Source: Pseudomonas sp. NFACC02 (lineage in GTDB: Bacteria > Pseudomonadota > Gammaproteobacteria > Pseudomonadales > Pseudomonadaceae). Taken from it: DNA of 64,000 bases. The stretch covers positions 28,547 to 92,546 of the forward strand of contig NZ_FOEO01000017.1 of NCBI RefSeq assembly GCF_900110765.1, in the 5' to 3' direction. A model generated the notes under the pieces. It was given only the letters and a program-made list of their open reading frames with translations, ran no database searches and was not told where the DNA came from. Below, one piece after another: positions 46,017 through 56,149 of the stretch. Both the position numbers and the translations under genes were made by a program. Numbering within the stretch: the stretch's first letter is position 1; the number at the start of each line of letters is the position of its first letter.

Positions 46017-46218
46017 GTTCTTGTCCGTCCTTGTGAATGCAAACGCCAATCGCGCTTCTGCGCCTTGTACGTAGAGCCTAAGGACGTAACCACAAAGTCA
46101 TGCGTTATTTAATGCTTGAATGTGCCTGGTGGATCCCTGAAGTGTAAGTGTGAGTGACAGGGAAACCGCGCGGATCCTCGCCGGTGTGCACAGACGAGGA
46201 CCTGCGTCGGACCATGGC

Positions 46219-47196
46219 CTACTGCGCCTCGGCGGGTTTGTCTCCGTGGGAAAGGCTGTAAACGTAGGCCGCCAGCAGATGCACTTTGTCGTTGCCTTGC
46301 AGCAGTTCCTGCGCGGGCATCTGGCCTTGGCGACCGTAACGGATCGTCTGCTGCAACTGCGCGAAGCTGGAGCCGTAAATGAACGCAGCCGGATGGGTCA
46401 GGTTTGGCGCGCCCATGGCGGGTGTCCCTTTGCCCTCTGGACCGTGGCAGGCCACACAGTTGGCGGCGAATATTTTTTGACCGGCAACCGGATCGGCCTT
46501 GGCATCTTCCGGCAGCTTGCGCCCGTACAACTGGGTCAACACGAATGCCGACACGTCCCGTACGCCTTGATCGCCCACCACCTCACCCCACGCGGGCATC
46601 ACGGCGTGACGACCGCCCATGATGGTGGTCTTGATGGTCTGCGGGTCTCCCCCCCAGCGCCAGTCGGCGTCGGTCAGATTGGGGAAACCGTAGGCGCCTT
46701 TTGCGTCGGACCCATGACACACCGAGCAGTTGGAGGCGAACAGGCGACCGCCCATTTTCAGCGCCTGCGGGTCCTTGGCAACGTCCTCGATCGGCATCGC
46801 TGCGAACTTGGCGAAGATCGGCCCGAACCGGGCGTCGGAGCGCGCCATCTCCTTCTCCCACTCGTGTACGCCGGTCCAGCCGACCTGACCGTCGGAGAAG
46901 GCGATCTTCTTGTCGGTATCGGCGTACTCGTATCCCGGCAGCAGGCCTTTCCAGTTGCCAAGGCCGGGATACAGCACCAGATAGCCCAGGGCGAAGATGA
47001 TCGTGGCGACGAACAGCATGAACCACCACTTGGGCAGCGGGTTGTCGTACTCCTCGATGCCGTCGAACGAGTGACCGACGGTTTCGTCAGTGGTGTCGGC
47101 GCGTTGGCCCTTGCGGGTCGCCAGTAGCAGCCAGGTCAGGCAAAAAATCGTCCCCAGCGACAGCACCGTAACGTACAGGCTCCAAAACGTAGTCAT
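46219..47196 (-). CDS. ccoP: cbb3 cytochrome c oxidase subunit III (dihaem CcoP)
   Basis: This 325-aa protein has two N-terminal membrane helices ([40 protein letters not shown]) and two c-type haem motifs: [18 protein letters not shown] and [18 protein letters not shown]. It passes electrons to CcoO/CcoN. It starts with the ATGA overlap with ccoQ's stop, so expression is translationally coupled. It closes the ccoNOQP operon. Confidence 0.97.
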   Translation of the reverse strand: MTTFWSLYVTVLSLGTIFCLTWLLLATRKGQRADTTDETVGHSFDGIEEYDNPLPKWWFMLFVATIIFALGYLVLYPGLGNWKGLLPGYEYADTDKKIAFSDGQVGWTGVHEWEKEMARSDARFGPIFAKFAAMPIEDVAKDPQALKMGGRLFASNCSVCHGSDAKGAYGFPNLTDADWRWGGDPQTIKTTIMGGRHAVMPAWGEVVGDQGVRDVSAFVLTQLYGRKLPEDAKADPVAGQKIFAANCVACHGPEGKGTPAMGAPNLTHPAAFIYGSSFAQLQQTIRYGRQGQMPAQELLQGNDKVHLLAAYVYSLSHGDKPAEAQ

Positions 47197-47384
47197 TCTT
47201 TGTTGCTCCTGGAAGCTTTTGCTTGCTCGAGGTGCTTGATGGCCTCGGGGTCGTCGGCAAAGGGCAGCAGGGTGGCGTCGTCGAATTCAGCTTTGCGCCG
47301 CGGGCTGAACACCCACAGCGCCAGACCGATGAAGGCCACCATCACGACCACGGTGCCCAGGCCTCGAATCATTCCGATATCCAT
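47193..47384 (-). CDS. ccoQ: cbb3 oxidase subunit CcoQ
   Basis: This 63-aa protein ([20 protein letters not shown]) has one membrane helix followed by the CcoQ-type [20 protein letters not shown]. The start at 47384 has GGTGAT upstream. CcoQ stabilises the oxidase. It overlaps ccoP by four bases and follows ccoO by a few bases. Confidence 0.95.
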   Translation of the reverse strand: MDIGMIRGLGTVVVMVAFIGLALWVFSPRRKAEFDDATLLPFADDPEAIKHLEQAKASRSNKE

Positions 47385-47389
47385 AGCGA

Positions 47390-48001
47390 TCACCGTTTGC
47401 TCTTGATGAGGGTGCCCAGGCCCTGAAGGTAGGCCACCAGGGCGTCCATCTCGGTTTTTCCTTTCACGGCGGCGCCCGCACCGGCGATGTCTTCGTCGGT
47501 GTAGGGCACACCGAGGCTGCGCAGGACTTCCATCTTGTGGCCGGTCAGCTTGCCGTCGAGCTTGTTTTCCACCAGGAACGGATAGGCCGGCATGATGGAT
47601 TCCGGCACCACGTTGCGCGGGTTGTACAGGTGGGCGCGATGCCAGTCATCGGAGTAGCGGCCGCCCACACGGGCCAGGTCAGGGCCGGTGCGCTTGGAGC
47701 CCCACAGGAACGGGTGATCCCAGACGCTCTCGCCGGCCACCGAGTAATGCCCGTAGCGTTCGGTTTCGGCGCGGAACGGACGGATCATCTGTGAGTGGCA
47801 ACCGACGCAACCGTTGGCGATGAACACGTCGCGACCTTCCAGCTCCAGGGCGGGACGCGGTTTCATGCCTTCGACCGGTTTATTGGTGACGTCCTGAAAG
47901 AACAGCGGAACGATCTGCGTCAGACCACCGATGGCAACGGCGATGACCATGAAGATCGACAGCAGGCCGATGTTCTTCTCGAGCATTTCATGTTTGATCA
48001 T
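47390..48001 (-). CDS. ccoO: cbb3 cytochrome c oxidase subunit II (monohaem CcoO)
   Basis: This 203-aa protein has a single N-terminal membrane helix ([20 protein letters not shown]) and one c-type haem motif, [20 protein letters not shown]. It also has the conserved [20 protein letters not shown]. Its start codon shares a base with the ccoN stop (TGATG), giving coupled translation. The length and motifs are normal for CcoO. Confidence 0.97.
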   Translation of the reverse strand: MIKHEMLEKNIGLLSIFMVIAVAIGGLTQIVPLFFQDVTNKPVEGMKPRPALELEGRDVFIANGCVGCHSQMIRPFRAETERYGHYSVAGESVWDHPFLWGSKRTGPDLARVGGRYSDDWHRAHLYNPRNVVPESIMPAYPFLVENKLDGKLTGHKMEVLRSLGVPYTDEDIAGAGAAVKGKTEMDALVAYLQGLGTLIKSKR

Positions 48002-49443
48002 CAGTGGGCTCCCACGACAGCGATCCGGGCGGCCTCGTCGGCCTCTTCGGTATTCGAGGCGTACACGGTGCGGAACACGTTGTAGGCCATGAACAGCATG
48101 CCGCTGGCGAAAAATGCTCCGCCGAGGGCGCGCACGATGTAACCCGGATGACTGGCTTGCAGGGCTTCGACAAAGGAGTACGTGAGCGTGCCGTCATCGT
48201 TGATCGCACGCCACATCAGGCCCTGGGTAATACCGTTGACCCACATTGAGGCGATGTACAGCACGGTGCCGATGGTCGCGAGCCAGAAGTGCGTGTTGAT
48301 CAGGCCGATGCTGTGCATCTGCGGACGGCCGTAGAGCCGCGGGATCATGTGATAGACCGCTCCGATGGAAATCATCGCCACCCAACCGAGGGCCCCGGCG
48401 TGTACGTGACCGATGGTCCAGTCGGTGTAGTGCGAGAGCGAGTTGACGGTCTTGATCGCCATCATCGGGCCTTCGAAGGTCGACATGCCGTAGAACGCCA
48501 GCGAGACGACGAGGAAGCGCAGGATCGGATCGGTGCGCAATTTATGCCACGCGCCGGAGAGCGTCATCATGCCGTTGATCATGCCGCCCCAGCTGGGCGC
48601 GAGCAGGATGATCGACATCACCATGCCCAGTGACTGTGCCCAGTCGGGCAGGGCGGTGTAGTGCAGATGGTGCGGCCCGGCCCAGATGTACAGCGTGATC
48701 AGCGCCCAGAAGTGAACGATCGACAGGCGATACGAGTAGATCGGGCGCTCGGCCTGTTTCGGTACGAAGTAGTACATCATCCCGAGAAAGCCGGTGGTCA
48801 GGAAAAAGCCCACCGCGTTGTGGCCATACCACCACTGAATCATGGCGTCGGTCGCACCGGAATACGCCGAGTACGACTTGAACAGGCTCACCGGCAGCGA
48901 AATATGGTTGACGATGTGCAGCATCGCCGTGACCACGATGAACGCACCGTAGAACCAGTTACCGACGTAGATGTGCTTGGTCTTGCGCTTGACGATGGTG
49001 CCGAAGAACACCGCCCCGTAGGTCACCCAGACGACGGCCAGCAGAATTGCGATCGGCCATTCCAGCTCGGCGTATTCCTTGGTTGTGGTGTAGCCCATGG
49101 GGAGTGTGACGAGGGCGCCGACGATCACCGCCTGCCAGCCCCAGAAATGGAAGGCTGCCATGCCGTCGGAGATCAGCCGTGTCTGGCAGGTTCGCTGCAC
49201 GACGTAATAGGAGGTGGCGAACAGCGCGCACCCGCCGAAGGCAAAGATCACCAGGTTGGTGTGCAGCGGGCGCAGGCGTCCGAACGTGGTCCAGGGAAGG
49301 CCGAAGTTCAGGTCAGGCCACACAAGTTGTGAGGCGATGAAGACACCAAGCCCCATGCCAAGGATCCCCCAGACCACCGTCATGATGGCGAACTGGCGAA
49401 CGACCTTATAGTTATAAGCAGTCGGACTGATTGCTGTGCTCAT
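48001..49443 (-). CDS. ccoN: cbb3 cytochrome c oxidase subunit I (catalytic CcoN)
   Basis: This 480-aa subunit has about 12 helices. It has the haem and copper histidines in [60 protein letters not shown] (HNAV with Tyr), [20 protein letters not shown] and [16 protein letters not shown]. It reduces oxygen with high affinity. I chose ATG 49443 ([18 protein letters not shown]), as in Pseudomonas homologues. It heads ccoNOQP. A weak CTGAC-N4-GTCAC element occurs near 49549, but no good Anr box does. Confidence 0.97.
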   Translation of the reverse strand: MSTAISPTAYNYKVVRQFAIMTVVWGILGMGLGVFIASQLVWPDLNFGLPWTTFGRLRPLHTNLVIFAFGGCALFATSYYVVQRTCQTRLISDGMAAFHFWGWQAVIVGALVTLPMGYTTTKEYAELEWPIAILLAVVWVTYGAVFFGTIVKRKTKHIYVGNWFYGAFIVVTAMLHIVNHISLPVSLFKSYSAYSGATDAMIQWWYGHNAVGFFLTTGFLGMMYYFVPKQAERPIYSYRLSIVHFWALITLYIWAGPHHLHYTALPDWAQSLGMVMSIILLAPSWGGMINGMMTLSGAWHKLRTDPILRFLVVSLAFYGMSTFEGPMMAIKTVNSLSHYTDWTIGHVHAGALGWVAMISIGAVYHMIPRLYGRPQMHSIGLINTHFWLATIGTVLYIASMWVNGITQGLMWRAINDDGTLTYSFVEALQASHPGYIVRALGGAFFASGMLFMAYNVFRTVYASNTEEADEAARIAVVGAH

Positions 49444-50314
49444 TCTAAGGTTCCACGGTTTGGGTGTTTTATTAGTGTGGTAACAGCCGCAACATCGAAT
49501 TAAGCGTAGACCGTTTGCCGCGCAACGAGCGCGTGACACGGGTCAGAGAAACGACAGATGCGGTTTTTGGCAACCCTCCGCGCAACGAGGCGCAGGATTG
49601 AGTTGCCCGAGTGGGCCGTCAGGACGGGGGAACAGGACGAGTGAGGCAGCGCGCGTGAGTGCCGAAAACTGGATACAACCCTGCGGGTGACGAACAGATC
49701 GAAGCTGTCTGTCTGCAAGAGGGAAGGAGGGTCGAGCACAATCCTTTCACTGGGCCTGTGGCCAGCTGTCGCCGGACCACCATGACGGCAAGCTTAGACG
49801 TGAATGGCCGGCGATGGAAGCCGTAAAAACAACTGCGACACTTGGCCGCGCGGGATTGCCGAGGCACCGCGCCCGACTTCAGGGCGCGGCGCACGACGGT
49901 TTCAGAAGATAGCTGAAACGTTCCTCCGCCTGATCTCCCTGTCCTTTGGTGGAGGGTTTCTACGTCTAAAGTTGTATACAAAAGCCGTCAACTATTGCAC
50001 TTTTAACCGCCCAAAAATTTGGCCCGAGCTGGCAGAAAATGTCGGCGATCGTTGCGGTTGATCGACCAGAACCGGACAAAAGGCTATGCCGGCAATGAAA
50101 CCGCCCGGTTGTGTGTGGTTTGGGGCGCTCAGCGTGTCGGTGCTTTTATCCGAAGTGCCACGTCAGGGTAAAGACGGAAAGCTGAACCGTGGCTGTCTTG
50201 GGCGGGTATCTTCACGTCCCGTTCCGGGAACAGGGCACTCTGCGTGACGGAATTCGGGTTCGCCTGCGTCTTCGGCATAATGCGCAGCGCAACCATCCAG
50301 GGTAAGAGGTAAGC
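49444..50314. other. Long gene-free region upstream of ccoN
   Basis: No supported gene lies in these 870 bases; open frames here are short or of shadow type. The perfect palindrome TTGTATACAA lies at 49972-49981, flanked by AT-rich sequence that could hold a promoter. The ccoN promoter should lie near 49450-49600. This stretch may have been shaped by loss of genes, as most intergenic gaps in the window are under 200 bp. Confidence 0.5.
49972..49981. promoter_or_regulatory. Orphan TTGTATACAA palindrome (GntR/FadR-type candidate operator)
   Basis: TTGTATACAA is a perfect ten-base palindrome in an otherwise gene-free region. GntR-family (FadR-like) regulators use this sort of half-site. No GntR gene is in the window, so its owner and target are unknown, and it could be chance. 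Confidence 0.35.
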
Positions 50315-51004
50315 ATGACTAAAAGACACGTGACGAGTACGGACGTCGATCGATGTGCACAACTGGCGCACGCCCATGGATGGCTGTGGAATGCGCCAGC
50401 TCCGGCGAAGAACGGGCATACCGCGATCCTGATCCTCGCTCATGGTGCAGGCGCGCCCATGGACAGCGAATTCATGAATGACATGGCCGAGCGTCTCGCG
50501 GACCTGGCCATTGGCGTGCTGCGGTTCGAGTTTCCCTATATGGCACAGCGCCGTATTGACGGCAGCAGGCGTCCACCCAATCCACAACCCAGGTTGCTTG
50601 ACTGCTGGCATGAGGTGTACGCCGCCGTGCGTGCTGCCGTCTCTGGGCGTCTGGCAATAGGGGGCAAGTCGATGGGCGGGCGCATGGCAAGCCTGATTGC
50701 CGATGACGTCAGCGCCGATGCGTTGGTCTGCCTGGGGTATCCGTTCTACGCCGCAGGAAAACCGGAAAAACCGCGTGTCGCGCACCTGGCGGAGCTGAAG
50801 ACGCCGACCTTGATCCTCCAGGGCGAGCGCGACGCTCTGGGCAATCGTGAAACCGTGGAAACCTACACCCTTTCGCACCAGATCGACATCCACTGGGTGC
50901 CCACCGCCAATCATGATCTGAAGCCGTTGAAAGCAGCGGGCGTGAGTTATGCAACGTGCTTGCAGGCGTCTGCGGAGCGAATCGCAAGCTTTCTATCTAA
51001 ATGA
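50315..51004 (+). CDS. Alpha/beta hydrolase of the KANSL3/Tex30-type family
   Basis: This 229-aa protein has ILILAHGAGAPMDSEFMNDM for the first strand and oxyanion region, LAIGGKSMGGRMASLIADDV with the nucleophile Ser in GKSMGGR, and TPTLILQGERDALGNRETVE with the acidic residue. The catalytic His is in PTANHDLKP. Such proteins are conserved in Pseudomonas as dienelactone hydrolase-like enzymes of unknown substrate. The gene's 3' end overlaps the convergent hypothetical gene by 12 bp. Confidence 0.87.
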   Translation: MTKRHVTSTDVDRCAQLAHAHGWLWNAPAPAKNGHTAILILAHGAGAPMDSEFMNDMAERLADLAIGVLRFEFPYMAQRRIDGSRRPPNPQPRLLDCWHEVYAAVRAAVSGRLAIGGKSMGGRMASLIADDVSADALVCLGYPFYAAGKPEKPRVAHLAELKTPTLILQGERDALGNRETVETYTLSHQIDIHWVPTANHDLKPLKAAGVSYATCLQASAERIASFLSK

Positions 51005-51472
51005 AGCAGAGGCCACGCGCTCGTGGGGGCACACCAGGTCGAACATGCCTTCGGACACGCTGAAGTCGATCCATGGCATGGCGAACTCGAACGTACCCCT
51101 CAGGCGTCCCGTCTCTTGATTGCACTCCAGCAACGTGACGCTACCCTGCTGAAAATCCCGTGAATGATAAATCCGCGCCATCTGCGCTGGCGTAAGGTGA
51201 TAGATGGCGGTGATGCGCTCATCCGTTACCAGGTTGTAGGTGCCCGGTTGCAGCGTTTGATCGATAAACAGACCCAGCACCGTGCGTCGACGGGCGACCT
51301 GGCCGACCGCATGGATTTTCCAGATCGCGTGCGTTCGCGCACCGGTCAGTTCCGGGCGCAGGCACGACAGCCCGCTCACGTTGCTGGCCAAAAACGGCCT
51401 GTTGTTCACCGATGCGTAAAAGCGCGGCGTTGCACGCTGTCCCGACGGTGCGCAGGCGATGAAACCCTTCAT
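50993..51472 (-). CDS. Hypothetical protein, possible small beta-rich domain
   Basis: This 159-aa protein starts at ATG 51472 behind AAGGAG (MKGFIACAPSGQRATPRFYA). No signal peptide is evident. The latter half is beta-rich and includes TLQPGTYNLVTDERITAIYH and CNQETGRLRGTFEFAMPWID. I do not recognise the family. It lies between an alpha/beta hydrolase (convergent) and the Ig-like operon (upstream on the same strand). Confidence 0.65.
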   Translation of the reverse strand: MKGFIACAPSGQRATPRFYASVNNRPFLASNVSGLSCLRPELTGARTHAIWKIHAVGQVARRRTVLGLFIDQTLQPGTYNLVTDERITAIYHLTPAQMARIYHSRDFQQGSVTLLECNQETGRLRGTFEFAMPWIDFSVSEGMFDLVCPHERVASASFR

Positions 51473-51552
51473 GAATAGATACTCCTTGTCCCTCGACATT
51501 CATCACGGCGACGCGCTGTCAGCCGGAGGCCGGGCAGGTCGGTTGCTGACTG

Positions 51553-51584
51553 AAAACCGGGGACTTCAGTGGAAAGTCCCCGGT
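51553..51584 (-). terminator. Rho-independent terminator of the Ig-like operon
   Basis: On the minus strand ACCGGGGACTT pairs with AAGTCCCCGGT across a seven-base loop and is followed by TTTT. It lies 30 bases after the stop of the 871-aa Ig-like gene. Confidence 0.85.
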
Positions 51585-51613
51585 CACAACGGGTCATTCA
51601 GTGGTGCCGAAAC

Positions 51614-54229
51614 TCAGCGCAGCCCTACGGCCGGCAGGTGGCTGTAGGTGTAAGCGTCGATTTCCCGCCCGGTGTGCGGGTTTTTCACGTAGTACGTCTT
51701 GCCGAACGGCGTGATCGGTTTCGCCACCGTGGATGACCAGTGATCGAGCTTGTCCAGGGGCCAGCGTGAGTTGTACGCCGCGTGGATTTCTCTCAATTCC
51801 TGAATGCTCGGCAGACGAACATGCTGGCTGGCGGCCGCTGCGTTCACCTCATCGAACTTACCCTTGGGCAGCGAAACGCACTGAATCACACCACTGACCG
51901 TAATCGGGTAGGACAGCGAGGCGCCGGTAGCATCCGTGACACTGATGGTTGCCTTCCCGTTGCCGCGAGACCACACCACGCCGTCCCCCTGGACCTGCGC
52001 GATCGCGGGATTGCTGGAGCTGTAGGTGTAGGGTCTGACCCCTTCTTTAGCCACGCGCTGCGCGGAGTTGTCGGGCATCCACTTGTGGGTGACGTCCGGG
52101 CGGGAGGTCAGCACGTAGGTTTTGCCGGAGAGCGTCAACGGGCTGGTGTTGAACGTCAGCGTACTGAGCACCGACAATTTGAGCTTCAGCGATTCGCGGA
52201 TGGCGCCCGCGCGAGTGACCTGGTACGTCACCGACGCCCTGGCGTTCTGTGTCGCCAGAATCAGCGCCTTCGGTACATTGAACACCAGGCCGGTACTGCC
52301 ACTGGCCGTCTGTTCCGGCGTCTCGTACCGCGAAGCACCTACCCAGATCACCTTTACCATGTCGCCGCTCGACAGGTCGTCAAAGTCAACACGAACGGTC
52401 GCTCCCGTTTCAGCGATAAGCCCCGGCTTGACCACGCCATCCGGCCCCACGGTGTCCATCGTCGGCGCAGGCAGCTCGCGCAGCGTCGTCTTGACCTGCA
52501 CTGAAAACACCTCGGACGTCTGCACCGTCCCGTTGGCGCGGGTGACGGAGTAATTCACCGAAACGCGCTCACCTTCATTGACATTGACCAGCGCGCTGGA
52601 AAACACCACCGACAACGCCTTGCCAGCATTGTCTGGGGCGACGACCTTTTCTTTTTCGTCACTGCCTTTGGCACCTTTCCAGCTCACCTTCACCTGATCG
52701 CCGACGCGCAGATTGGCAGAACTGCCGATGACGACGGTTGCACCGTTGAGGGTATCGGCCGGGTCGAGGGTGTCGTTGTCGGCTTCGAGGATGGTGGGGA
52801 GGGGGAGGGGCATATCGCGGTCGTCGCTAACCCGCAGCATCAACGATGTGGATTTGAAAAACGCCCGATTGAAGGTATTGACGGTGTAGTAGACCTCGAC
52901 CGAGCCGCCCGCCAGCAGGCCGACCTTGTCATCCGGGATAGAGAAGTCGACCTGACTGCCGACGTCACCGCTCGCAATGGTTTTCAGTTCATCGTGCATG
53001 ACGTTGGCACCGCTCTGCGTCTTGCCCATCCAGAACAAGTGCACGTCATTGCCTTCGGACATGAAGTAGTACGCAGGCACAATGGCGATGACGTTGCGCG
53101 ACGCAGGATCCAGGACACCCTCGTTCTGTTCGGCCGCCGGCACGCGGGGAAGCGCAAGCTCCATGGGGCTGCCAACAATATTGAGTGTCAGACTCTTGGA
53201 GCGAAGCGCATTTCCGGCTTGCTGATAGACGCGATACTGCAAACGCGCGCGGCCCTGAGCAATCGGCTGAAATTGCGCGTTCGGCACCTTGAACTCGTAA
53301 AAGCTGCTTTGCGAGGTGATGGTTTGACTGGCCATGTAAGGTTCCAGTGGCTCGCCTTCGGGCGTATTGCGCTCCACCGTAAGCACCAATTCGTCTCCGC
53401 GCTGGATGTCTGGATGGGCGATCACCAGCACCTGAACATCGGCCTGCGACAGCCGATCAAGGTCGAGCTCCATATCAGGCGCTTGCGGCGTAACCGGCGC
53501 GGGCAGGCTCGACTCGCCTGCTTCCACTTCCAGATAGACCGGTAGTGACCAGCGCGACCAGTTATTCACGATGTCGCGAATCTCGTAGCGCACTTCCAGC
53601 CTGTCCGAATCACCGGCTTGATCGATGATTTCCTTGCTGACCGGGATGATCACCGGCTGACCGACTTGCGAGTCGTCTGCAATTTCGGCCCGGATCAGTT
53701 CGCCGTGCCACGAGAGGGTAATCGTGTCGCCGACAGCCATATTCATGTACGGCGCGATTTCGACAGAGACGCCTTCAGGCGAAGTGATCACGCCTTCAGG
53801 GGATACCTTGGGCTTGGCGAGCCGCTCGTTTTCGTAGGGGGTGGCGGGGTTGGTGTCGGTGCCGCCCGGGAGGGTGAGTTTGACCGGAATGGTCGCTGGA
53901 AAGGATTGATTTTTCTGACCGCCAATGGGGTTAGTGACTTCGTACAAGAGGGTAATCGAGTCTTGACGAATAAACTTCTGATCGAGCGGGAGAACGACGA
54001 AGTTATAACTGTCGGGCGTCAGGTCTTCGCGTTTTACGGTGTAATTGATGACCAGTTGATCGTCGCAGTAGAGGTCAATGACATCGCCTTCACCGATGTC
54101 CAGATAAGGACCAACACGCACTGAGAGTGGAACCTGCGGATCCAGGGTATCCGCATAACCGATGCCGCTCGGATCGTGCAGGTTCTGCATCGCCGGCGGT
54201 GCTAATAAAGCTCTAGTTGCAATCTTCAT
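51614..54229 (-). CDS. Large Ig-like repeat protein with C-terminal lectin-like domain
   Basis: This 871-aa protein has about six Ig-like repeats of 100-120 residues. Each has a GDxVxLxW-type core: GEGDVIDLYCD, VGDTITLSWHG, RGDELVLTVER, GNDVHLFWMG, VGDQVKVSWKG and SGDMVKVIWVG, and each closes with a strand such as YEVRYEIRD or VNYSVTR. A BIG2-like part follows (YSSSNPAIAQVQGDGVVWSR). The C-terminus is an invasin-type lectin-like domain (LPSIQELREIHAAYNSRWPL, HWSSTVAKP). No Sec signal is visible. It is likely a cell-surface or secreted adhesin. It lies 63 bp after the 618-aa paralogue and ends at a terminator. Confidence 0.8.
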   Translation of the reverse strand: MKIATRALLAPPAMQNLHDPSGIGYADTLDPQVPLSVRVGPYLDIGEGDVIDLYCDDQLVINYTVKREDLTPDSYNFVVLPLDQKFIRQDSITLLYEVTNPIGGQKNQSFPATIPVKLTLPGGTDTNPATPYENERLAKPKVSPEGVITSPEGVSVEIAPYMNMAVGDTITLSWHGELIRAEIADDSQVGQPVIIPVSKEIIDQAGDSDRLEVRYEIRDIVNNWSRWSLPVYLEVEAGESSLPAPVTPQAPDMELDLDRLSQADVQVLVIAHPDIQRGDELVLTVERNTPEGEPLEPYMASQTITSQSSFYEFKVPNAQFQPIAQGRARLQYRVYQQAGNALRSKSLTLNIVGSPMELALPRVPAAEQNEGVLDPASRNVIAIVPAYYFMSEGNDVHLFWMGKTQSGANVMHDELKTIASGDVGSQVDFSIPDDKVGLLAGGSVEVYYTVNTFNRAFFKSTSLMLRVSDDRDMPLPLPTILEADNDTLDPADTLNGATVVIGSSANLRVGDQVKVSWKGAKGSDEKEKVVAPDNAGKALSVVFSSALVNVNEGERVSVNYSVTRANGTVQTSEVFSVQVKTTLRELPAPTMDTVGPDGVVKPGLIAETGATVRVDFDDLSSGDMVKVIWVGASRYETPEQTASGSTGLVFNVPKALILATQNARASVTYQVTRAGAIRESLKLKLSVLSTLTFNTSPLTLSGKTYVLTSRPDVTHKWMPDNSAQRVAKEGVRPYTYSSSNPAIAQVQGDGVVWSRGNGKATISVTDATGASLSYPITVSGVIQCVSLPKGKFDEVNAAAASQHVRLPSIQELREIHAAYNSRWPLDKLDHWSSTVAKPITPFGKTYYVKNPHTGREIDAYTYSHLPAVGLR

Positions 54230-54261
54230 TATTCTGTCTTCCTTGTTTTGGTGTTTTGGTT

Positions 54262-54281
54262 GGCGAGCCCGGAGGCTCGCC
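54262..54281. other. Small intergenic hairpin within the Ig-like operon
   Basis: GGCGAGCC-CGGA-GGCTCGCC is a perfect eight-base stem with a four-base loop in the 63-bp gap between the 618-aa and 871-aa genes. It has no T-run and may tune mRNA stability or translation of the second gene. Confidence 0.4.
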
Positions 54282-54292
54282 GGTCTGCCGGC

Positions 54293-56149
54293 TCAGCAGT
54301 TCTCGCCTGGAAGGGGCATGGTGATGAACACTTGAGTGGTGAGCGAGTTGACCATCACGCCGCCAGGGCCCTCTACGCGGTAGTAAGCTTCGCCGAGACC
54401 TTTACAGATCAGTCTCAGTTGCTGGTCTGAAACCCGGAAGGTGAAGCCTTCGTCCTGCTCTGTGGCGTCGAGCACGTGGGTAAACTCGATGCTGGCGCCC
54501 GGTACAGGCGTATCGCCGTTGGCTCTGTTGTACCCGTGAAAGACCACGCTGATGCGCGGATACTTGTCCGCATTGACGTAAGGCGCGATGAAGATCGGCG
54601 TGCCGTCAGGGCTGTTAACCGGGCTGATTGCGTTGAATTCGTTGGCATTGGGGAATACCGGGCCGTCAAGGCCATCTGGCCCACCCGGCAGATCGCCTTC
54701 GGAACTGACCACCACCGTTTGCGCGCCTGACTTGGAGGTATTCGGGTTGCCAGCGTGGGTTACGGTGTAATACACCTTGATCGAATCTCCCGTCCCTTCG
54801 GCAGTCAGCAATGCGTTAGGAACACTCAGCACCAGATCGCGACCGATGTCGGGCGAGCGCAAGGTGTAAACGGCCGGTGTGCGTTGCGACCCCCAGTACA
54901 GGCTAAAGGTGTCGCCGATGGCAAATTCGTCTTTCCAGCCAATGAGGGCTTCGGCATCCAGCAGGAAGTCATCCTTGTCGATGACGTTGTCCTGATTGTC
55001 GGGGTTATTGCTGGTGCCGCGGATGATCGGCAGGGCCAACGCTTCGTTTTCAGGGGTTTCCGGATCTGGATCTACCGGCCCGGGCAAAGTCAGGTTCACG
55101 GTCACAGGCAGCGACAGCGATACGCCCACGAGCACATCGTTGCGGCGAACTTCATATTGCAACTCGACGTTGCCTTCGCCAGCTTGGGCGATCAGTGCGT
55201 AGGGCACGTTAAGGGTAAACACCGGATCCGAGGTTTCATCGCCTGCCTGCAAAGGCACTGCCGGGAGCGTGGCGCTGCCCCAATGCAATGTGATCTGGTC
55301 GCCAACTTGAGGATTCGGGTATTGCGGAATATCCACCGCCACCTTGGCGCGAGCGTCGGCGTCATCGATCAGCCCATCGTCAGCCTGTGCACATACAGGT
55401 GCGGGGTAGTCTTTCGGGATTTCTGTCAGAAACAGCTGGAAGCTTTGCTCAAGCGACTTGATCGAAGGATTTCCCGCACGGTCGGTCACGATGTAGGTAA
55501 CAGGCTCCCGGACATCGCCGAGGTTTTCGAGAAACGCTCGCGTGAAGTCGATCATCACACGGTCCTGGGTTACCTCTGACGGGGTGACGGTGTGCCGTGG
55601 GCCTGCAACGCTGCCCCAGAAGGTCTCAATCCTGTCGCCCCACGCCATCCCTGCATAGCCCGGGACCTTGGCGGTGAGTACATCACCCATGGCGGTCAGT
55701 TCGTCCGAGGTCAGCGTGCCGTCCTGGGTCTCAGGCGGGAAGACCATGGCGGCCAGCAGGCCAGCGCCTGGCGCGGTGAGGTCGACGATCAGCGGGATTT
55801 CTGGGGACGGTGCAGTCTGTCCACCCCTTTCGTCCTTGGCTTCGTATCCGACGGCGTATTCGCCTTCGATTTCCAGCAGACTTGCGGGGATTTCCAGGGT
55901 CAATGGGTCGCCCGGGATTTCGTCGCTGAGGTATTTTTTCTCACCGACAGGTTGGCCGTTCCAGAGGAGCCGATAAGAGTCGCCAGGTTCGAATACTCCC
56001 CATGCCACCAGGTTCATGATGATCGGCTGCAGCAGATCCTCTCGGGTCAGTAGTCCGTCGACAGGGTCGGCGACGGGAACGCTCGGTTGCGGCAACGCTC
56101 TTTTTTTGCCGTGCCGAGTAACCAATGATTGATGATTTAAATTACACAT
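54293..56149 (-). CDS. Ig-like repeat protein (618 aa)
   Basis: This 618-aa protein has about five Ig-like repeats. Module cores are EPGDSYRLLWNGQP, MAWGDRIETFWGSV, QVGDQITLHWGSAT and FAIGDTFSLYWGSQ, plus a last variant (PRISVVFHGY). Repeat 2 contains VPGYAGMAWGD and YIVTDRAGNPSIKS, which recur in the 216-aa gene at 60402. Its N-terminus is hydrophilic and basic (MCNLNHQSLVTRHGKKRALP) with no Sec signal. It ends SLTTQVFITMPLPGENC. It is first in the minus-strand operon with the 871-aa gene and is divergent from the autotransporter. Confidence 0.8.
   Translation of the reverse strand: MCNLNHQSLVTRHGKKRALPQPSVPVADPVDGLLTREDLLQPIIMNLVAWGVFEPGDSYRLLWNGQPVGEKKYLSDEIPGDPLTLEIPASLLEIEGEYAVGYEAKDERGGQTAPSPEIPLIVDLTAPGAGLLAAMVFPPETQDGTLTSDELTAMGDVLTAKVPGYAGMAWGDRIETFWGSVAGPRHTVTPSEVTQDRVMIDFTRAFLENLGDVREPVTYIVTDRAGNPSIKSLEQSFQLFLTEIPKDYPAPVCAQADDGLIDDADARAKVAVDIPQYPNPQVGDQITLHWGSATLPAVPLQAGDETSDPVFTLNVPYALIAQAGEGNVELQYEVRRNDVLVGVSLSLPVTVNLTLPGPVDPDPETPENEALALPIIRGTSNNPDNQDNVIDKDDFLLDAEALIGWKDEFAIGDTFSLYWGSQRTPAVYTLRSPDIGRDLVLSVPNALLTAEGTGDSIKVYYTVTHAGNPNTSKSGAQTVVVSSEGDLPGGPDGLDGPVFPNANEFNAISPVNSPDGTPIFIAPYVNADKYPRISVVFHGYNRANGDTPVPGASIEFTHVLDATEQDEGFTFRVSDQQLRLICKGLGEAYYRVEGPGGVMVNSLTTQVFITMPLPGENC

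Noticed and set aside
49619..49981. 120-codon minus-strand frame upstream of ccoN
   Set aside because: No ribosome-binding site, Cys/Arg/Ser-rich shadow-type composition and no family.
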